Of a stretch of DNA of 64,000 bases, positions 60,140-64,000 are shown piece after piece. Made by a program: the position numbers and the translations under genes. The stretch lies in NCBI RefSeq assembly GCF_030373185.1, contig NZ_JAUCZH010000007.1, forward strand, positions 62,001 through 126,000, in the 5' to 3' direction. The notes below the pieces were generated by a model that was not told the origin of the DNA, did no database searches, and saw nothing but the letters and a program-made list of their open reading frames with translations. How positions within the stretch are numbered: position 1 is the stretch's first letter; each line of letters opens with the position of its first letter. This DNA comes from Tabrizicola sp. GTDB taxonomy: Bacteria > Pseudomonadota > Alphaproteobacteria > Rhodobacterales > Rhodobacteraceae.

Positions 60140-60949
60140 ATGGCCCGCCGATCCTCTCGCAGTCTGATCTCGCGCTATGGAGCCGATACGGCCTTCATGA
60201 CCTTTGTGGCGCTGTTGATGGCATTTCTCTATGTCCCAATCTGGGTGCTGATCACCTTCAGCTTTTCGTCCTCGCGTTCACTGACCTGGCCCATTCCGGG
60301 TTTCACGCTGGACTGGTATCGCAAGCTGTTCGCCAACGCCGATCTGCAGACAGCGGTCTGGAACAGCTTTTACGTTGCCACCTTTGCCACCCTGCTGGCG
60401 CTGATGGTGGGCGTGGCGGCCGCCATGGCCCTGCACCGCTATGACTTTCCCGGCAAGACGCTGTTTCGCCGCCTGATCCTGTTGCCGATCACGCTGCCCG
60501 GCATTGTGACCGGCATTTCCATGCTGAACATGTTCAGCCTGTTCGGCTTTCCCCTGTCGCTGGAAACCGTGATCTTTGGTCACGCGACGGCGCTTTTGGG
60601 GGTGGTGGTGACGCAGGTCTACGCCCGCCTGCAACGCCTGCCGCGATCGCTGGCCGAAGCGTCCGGAGACCTTGGCGCCACGCCGCTGCGGACGTTTCTG
60701 TATGTCACGCTGCCCAACCTGCGCTCGGCCATCATCGGGGCCGGGTTGCTGTCTTTCGTGCTGTCCTTCGACGAGATCCCCGTTACCTTCTTCCTGACCG
60801 GCCGCGACAATACCCTGCCGATGTATATCTACTCGACCATGCGCCGGGGCGTGACGCCAGAGATCAACGCGGTTGGCACGCTGATCGTGCTGGCATCGCT
60901 GGTGCTGATCGTGATCTCAGTTGTGGTGACACGCGACAAACGGAGTTAG
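60140..60949 (+). CDS. ABC transporter permease (PotC-like)
   Basis: Permease with EASGDLGATPLRTFLYVTLPNLRSAI EAA loop. Confidence 0.93.
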   Translation: MARRSSRSLISRYGADTAFMTFVALLMAFLYVPIWVLITFSFSSSRSLTWPIPGFTLDWYRKLFANADLQTAVWNSFYVATFATLLALMVGVAAAMALHRYDFPGKTLFRRLILLPITLPGIVTGISMLNMFSLFGFPLSLETVIFGHATALLGVVVTQVYARLQRLPRSLAEASGDLGATPLRTFLYVTLPNLRSAIIGAGLLSFVLSFDEIPVTFFLTGRDNTLPMYIYSTMRRGVTPEINAVGTLIVLASLVLIVISVVVTRDKRS

Positions 60950-60957
60950 GGTCCCCT

Positions 60958-61710
60958 ATGCATTTGTGCATCTATGAGGCGGACCGCCCGACGCCTGAAG
61001 ATCAGGCGCGGTTTGGCAGCTATGCCGACATGTTCGAACGCTGGCTGGCACCTGCCTTGCCGCAGGCCCGGTTTTCGCGGGTCTTAGTCGCCGGGGGCGA
61101 AGCGCCGCCCGACCCCGGCGCTGTGGATGCGGTGCTGATCACCGGTTCGCGGGCTGGCGTGCATGACGGCGACCCCTGGATCGCCGATCTGAAGGCCCAT
61201 GTCGTCGCCCTCCGCGCCGCGGGCGTTCCGATGGGGGGAATCTGCTTTGGCCATCAACTGCTGGCCGAGGCCTTTGGCGGTCGTGTAAACCGCGCACCGG
61301 CAGGCTGGACCATCGGCCGACATCTGCATGCCGTTCAACCCGCCGGTCAGGCGCTCTTTGGTGCCACGCCCTTGGCTGCGCTGTCTTTCCATCAGGATCA
61401 GGTGATCGACGCCCCCCCGAGTGCAACAGGCATTCTGTCCTCACCTGCCTCGCCAAATGGCGGCCTTCGCTATGATTTTCCGGCGCTGTCGGTTCAAGTC
61501 CACCCCGAGCTTGACTCCGCTTATGTACGCGGCCTGCTGACCGGCACCGCAGTCACGGTCTTCCCGAAGCCCTTGGTCAAGACGTCGCTGGCCACCTTGG
61601 GCCTGCCGCTTGATGCTGCGGCGCTGGCCAAGGGTTTTGCCCGATTCTATCTGGCAAGCATGGAAAGCGCCTCTGAGAACCTTAAGGACATCGGCAAGCC
61701 AAACGGCTGA
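60958..61710 (+). CDS. Class-I glutamine amidotransferase-like hydrolase
   Basis: GGICFGHQLLAEAFGG nucleophile, VQVHPELDS His/Glu; triad intact. Confidence 0.93.
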   Translation: MHLCIYEADRPTPEDQARFGSYADMFERWLAPALPQARFSRVLVAGGEAPPDPGAVDAVLITGSRAGVHDGDPWIADLKAHVVALRAAGVPMGGICFGHQLLAEAFGGRVNRAPAGWTIGRHLHAVQPAGQALFGATPLAALSFHQDQVIDAPPSATGILSSPASPNGGLRYDFPALSVQVHPELDSAYVRGLLTGTAVTVFPKPLVKTSLATLGLPLDAAALAKGFARFYLASMESASENLKDIGKPNG

Positions 61711-62120
61711 GTTCCTGAGAAAGTCGCGGAAGCAACGGATCGCGCAGAACCGCAGGATGCTATCGGATTGAACGCTGCGCGCCCCTTGAGTCGGTGATCC
61801 TCGCAGCGGGGTTAGCCGTGAAAGCAGAGCTTTCGATACCACCGGAACCGGCGATGGCCTCTCTGCCGCTTTAGGCAGCAAGAAGACATATGGCGGTTCC
61901 AACCAGCTTCACCCCAGTGGCGGGAAGTGGCCACTTTTGCCAATGCTGCTCTGCAGAGTTTGAAAGGATTGACCGGCAGCTTTGGGCCGAAATTGTTGGC
62001 TTGCATTGGCGGCGTATCGCACGCCTACGACCGACGAGGCCGACGGTTACCACTGGCGGAAGTCCGTCTCCTTCGGTGGCAGGCGCACGGAGAGTAGCGT
62101 CACCGCAAAGGCGAGATCCG

Positions 62121-62738
62121 TTACCTGTCCTTGTCGTGTTCACGATTGAATGCGTCGGTGGAATTGCTTCTTGGGTAAGCCACACTTGGCACGGACACGT
62201 TCAAAAACTCACAGAGCGGCTCCCAACCATCGCCGATCGTATGCACAAGCAGACGGTCCGCCGGAATTTCGCGCTTCACGCGCGCCACATTGGCCTCGTA
62301 TTGAGCGATGCAATGGTCGCGCTCCAGATTGCCACCAAAAACCCGCCCACTGATCAGGTCAGAGCCCCGCGGTTGTGGGACTGACGGATCCACCGAGATC
62401 AGCGGCAGAATAGTTTTTTCGAAGCTGCCCCACCAGCTCTCTGCGCTACGATAGGTCAGCAGAACCTTTGCCTCAGGAAAGGCGTCCACAAGTAAGGGCC
62501 AGTACGCGGCGGAAGGCCAGTCAACGCAGGAGCCGTAAGCGCCAAGAAGCTCACCCCAACTAGGAACAGGCTCGGGCCCATCCAGATTTGCGTTCAACTC
62601 CCTCCACAGATCGCGATGCGCATCATCGGCCAAAAGTTCCCGCATGTGATGGCAGGGCCCATATCCCAAGAGGTTCAAGGCCTCGCGCATGGAATCTGTG
62701 CCTGTTCGCCCGAAGCCGGTTCCAATGACCTTGACCAT
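62121..62738 (-). CDS. Sulfotransferase family protein
   Basis: MVKVIGTGFGRTGTDSMREALNLLGYGPCHHMRELL; KVLLTYRSAESWWGSFEKTI. Confidence 0.85.
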   Translation of the reverse strand: MVKVIGTGFGRTGTDSMREALNLLGYGPCHHMRELLADDAHRDLWRELNANLDGPEPVPSWGELLGAYGSCVDWPSAAYWPLLVDAFPEAKVLLTYRSAESWWGSFEKTILPLISVDPSVPQPRGSDLISGRVFGGNLERDHCIAQYEANVARVKREIPADRLLVHTIGDGWEPLCEFLNVSVPSVAYPRSNSTDAFNREHDKDR

Positions 62739-63080
62739 GATCGTCCTTTCGCAAATGAGGCGCACCAAATGGCATTGAGATCTCGGTACTTTTGCCGGTG
62801 AACTTGGCATAAAGGCCAGGATCGGCATCCAGCTCATTTCGATCGTTGTTCGACCTCCGACTAAAGGCGACATTGTTCTGCTACGTCGTCGTCCGAATTC
62901 GCGCCAGTTCGCAGCGAACCACCGTTGTGTGCCGTTCTCGTCAGTTTCGCTTCGAAGTGCACAATCCCGCCGCGACTTGGTCGAATGTCACATTAGTGCA
63001 CGGAGCGGAGCCTTACCGCAGCCTGTCTGAAGGACCGGTCTGGGCCGACCGGCACCTAGCATGCCGGCCGGGGCAGTCGT

Positions 63081-63713
63081 TTACAGGTCGATCCCCTCCG
63101 AGAGAGTTAAGGCGTCCTCAAGATCTACGCCGAGGTAGCGCACGGTGCTGTCCATCTTCGTATGCCCCAGCAGCAGTTGCACGGCGCGCAAGTTCCCTGT
63201 CTTCTTGTATATCTGCGCCACCTTGGTTCGGCGCATGGAATGGGTGCCATACGCGCTCGGCTCGAGACCGAGAGACGAGACCCAGCCACGAACGAGCCGC
63301 GCATATTGCCGAGTAGACAGGTGCGGGCTGCCGTGGAGCCGGCTTGGCCACAGGAACTGAAGGCCGGTCATCTAGGGATCGCTAATCCACCGTTCGAGGG
63401 ACAGGCGGGTGGTCTCGGTGATCTCGAACCGGACCGGCTTGCCCGTCTTGGTCTGCACGATCGATGCGCGCTCTTTCACGTGCCCAGCCGCGAAAACGTC
63501 AGTGACCCGGATGCTCACCAAGTCGCAGCCCCTGAGCTTGCTGTCGACGGCCCGGTTGAACAGCGCGAGGTCGCGCGCGCTGTCTGCCATCTCGAGGCGA
63601 ACCCTGATCGACCAGACATGCCGGGGCAGCAGCGGCCGCTTCTGACCGATGATGCGGCCCTTGTTCCAGGCGACGCGGTCAGGACGGAGGGCAGGAAGAA
63701 GATCAATGGACAT
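63081..63713 (-). pseudogene. Tyrosine recombinase/integrase interrupted by a single in-frame TAG
   Basis: MSIDLLPALRPDRVAWNKGRIIGQKRPLLPRHVW...LERWISDP*MTGLQFLWPSRLHGSPHLS...GTHSMRRTKVAQIYKKTGNLRAVQLLLGHTKMDSTVRYLGVDLEDALTLSEGIDL; both halves in the same frame. Confidence 0.9.
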
Positions 63714-64000
63714 AGGAGTACCTCCTGTCCACCAAGCCCTCCCTTCTTCGGTCATGCCGACAGCAACAGGATACCATGCTAGTGGCGTCGAGTCGTAGCG
63801 TCGGGCGGAAAGCAGCCGTTCGCCCTATCGCGATAGAGTGGCCTCTCACCTCAATTGCGGTCATTCGACGTGGTGCCGATCGCTGGTCGCGTTTTCCAAG
63901 TCGAAGCTGCTGAACAACAGCCGACCGCTTGCGCCATGTCGGGGTCAATCCAACGGATACATCGGCCGTGGCACGCGATGAAACGGCAAGCGTCGCAGGT

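Noticed and set aside
61890-62384. 164-aa plus-strand ORF overlapping the sulfotransferase 3' end
   Set aside because: Overlaps a better-supported gene antisense and has no recognizable features.
63703-63948. 81-aa minus-strand ORF upstream of the integrase
   Set aside because: No features, overlaps the integrase start region, likely non-coding.

Overview
GC-rich alphaproteobacterial chromosome segment. Gene content and intergenic style suggest Rhodobacteraceae (inference). Most of the window is ordinary core metabolism: odhB/lpdA, an RND efflux pair, a DEAD-box helicase, thymidine kinase, a cdd-deoA-deoB-add-upp nucleoside-salvage operon, maeB (malic enzyme-PTA), a PrpE-type propionyl-CoA synthetase, an Hpt protein plus LuxO-like sigma54 response regulator, nadK, glyA, and a glycerol regulon (glpR // glpD-S-T-P-Q-U-V-K plus an Fe-ADH). 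From about 45.8 kb the content is accessory. First comes a relic mobilization gene (a MobC-like N-terminus fused in frame to a relaxase-C-terminus-like segment), which runs into an exactly 27-bp-periodic four-operator array in front of an E. coli-type hipBA module. Next is a tightly packed 12-gene plus-strand cluster (48952-61710). It encodes a cytochrome P450, a ferredoxin, a ferredoxin reductase, two non-identical glutamine-synthetase-like enzymes, a PAS-only protein, a PAS-AAA+ sigma54 activator, a PotABCD-type ABC importer and a class-I glutamine amidotransferase. A near-consensus -24/-12 promoter (TGGCACGAAATATGCT) lies just upstream of the P450 gene. I interpret this cluster as a sigma54-controlled amine uptake, gamma-glutamylation and P450 oxidation pathway, and it is the best candidate for a novel system. 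The window ends with a sulfotransferase-like gene and a tyrosine recombinase interrupted by one in-frame amber codon. All functional calls come from reading the supplied translations and DNA; no searches were run.
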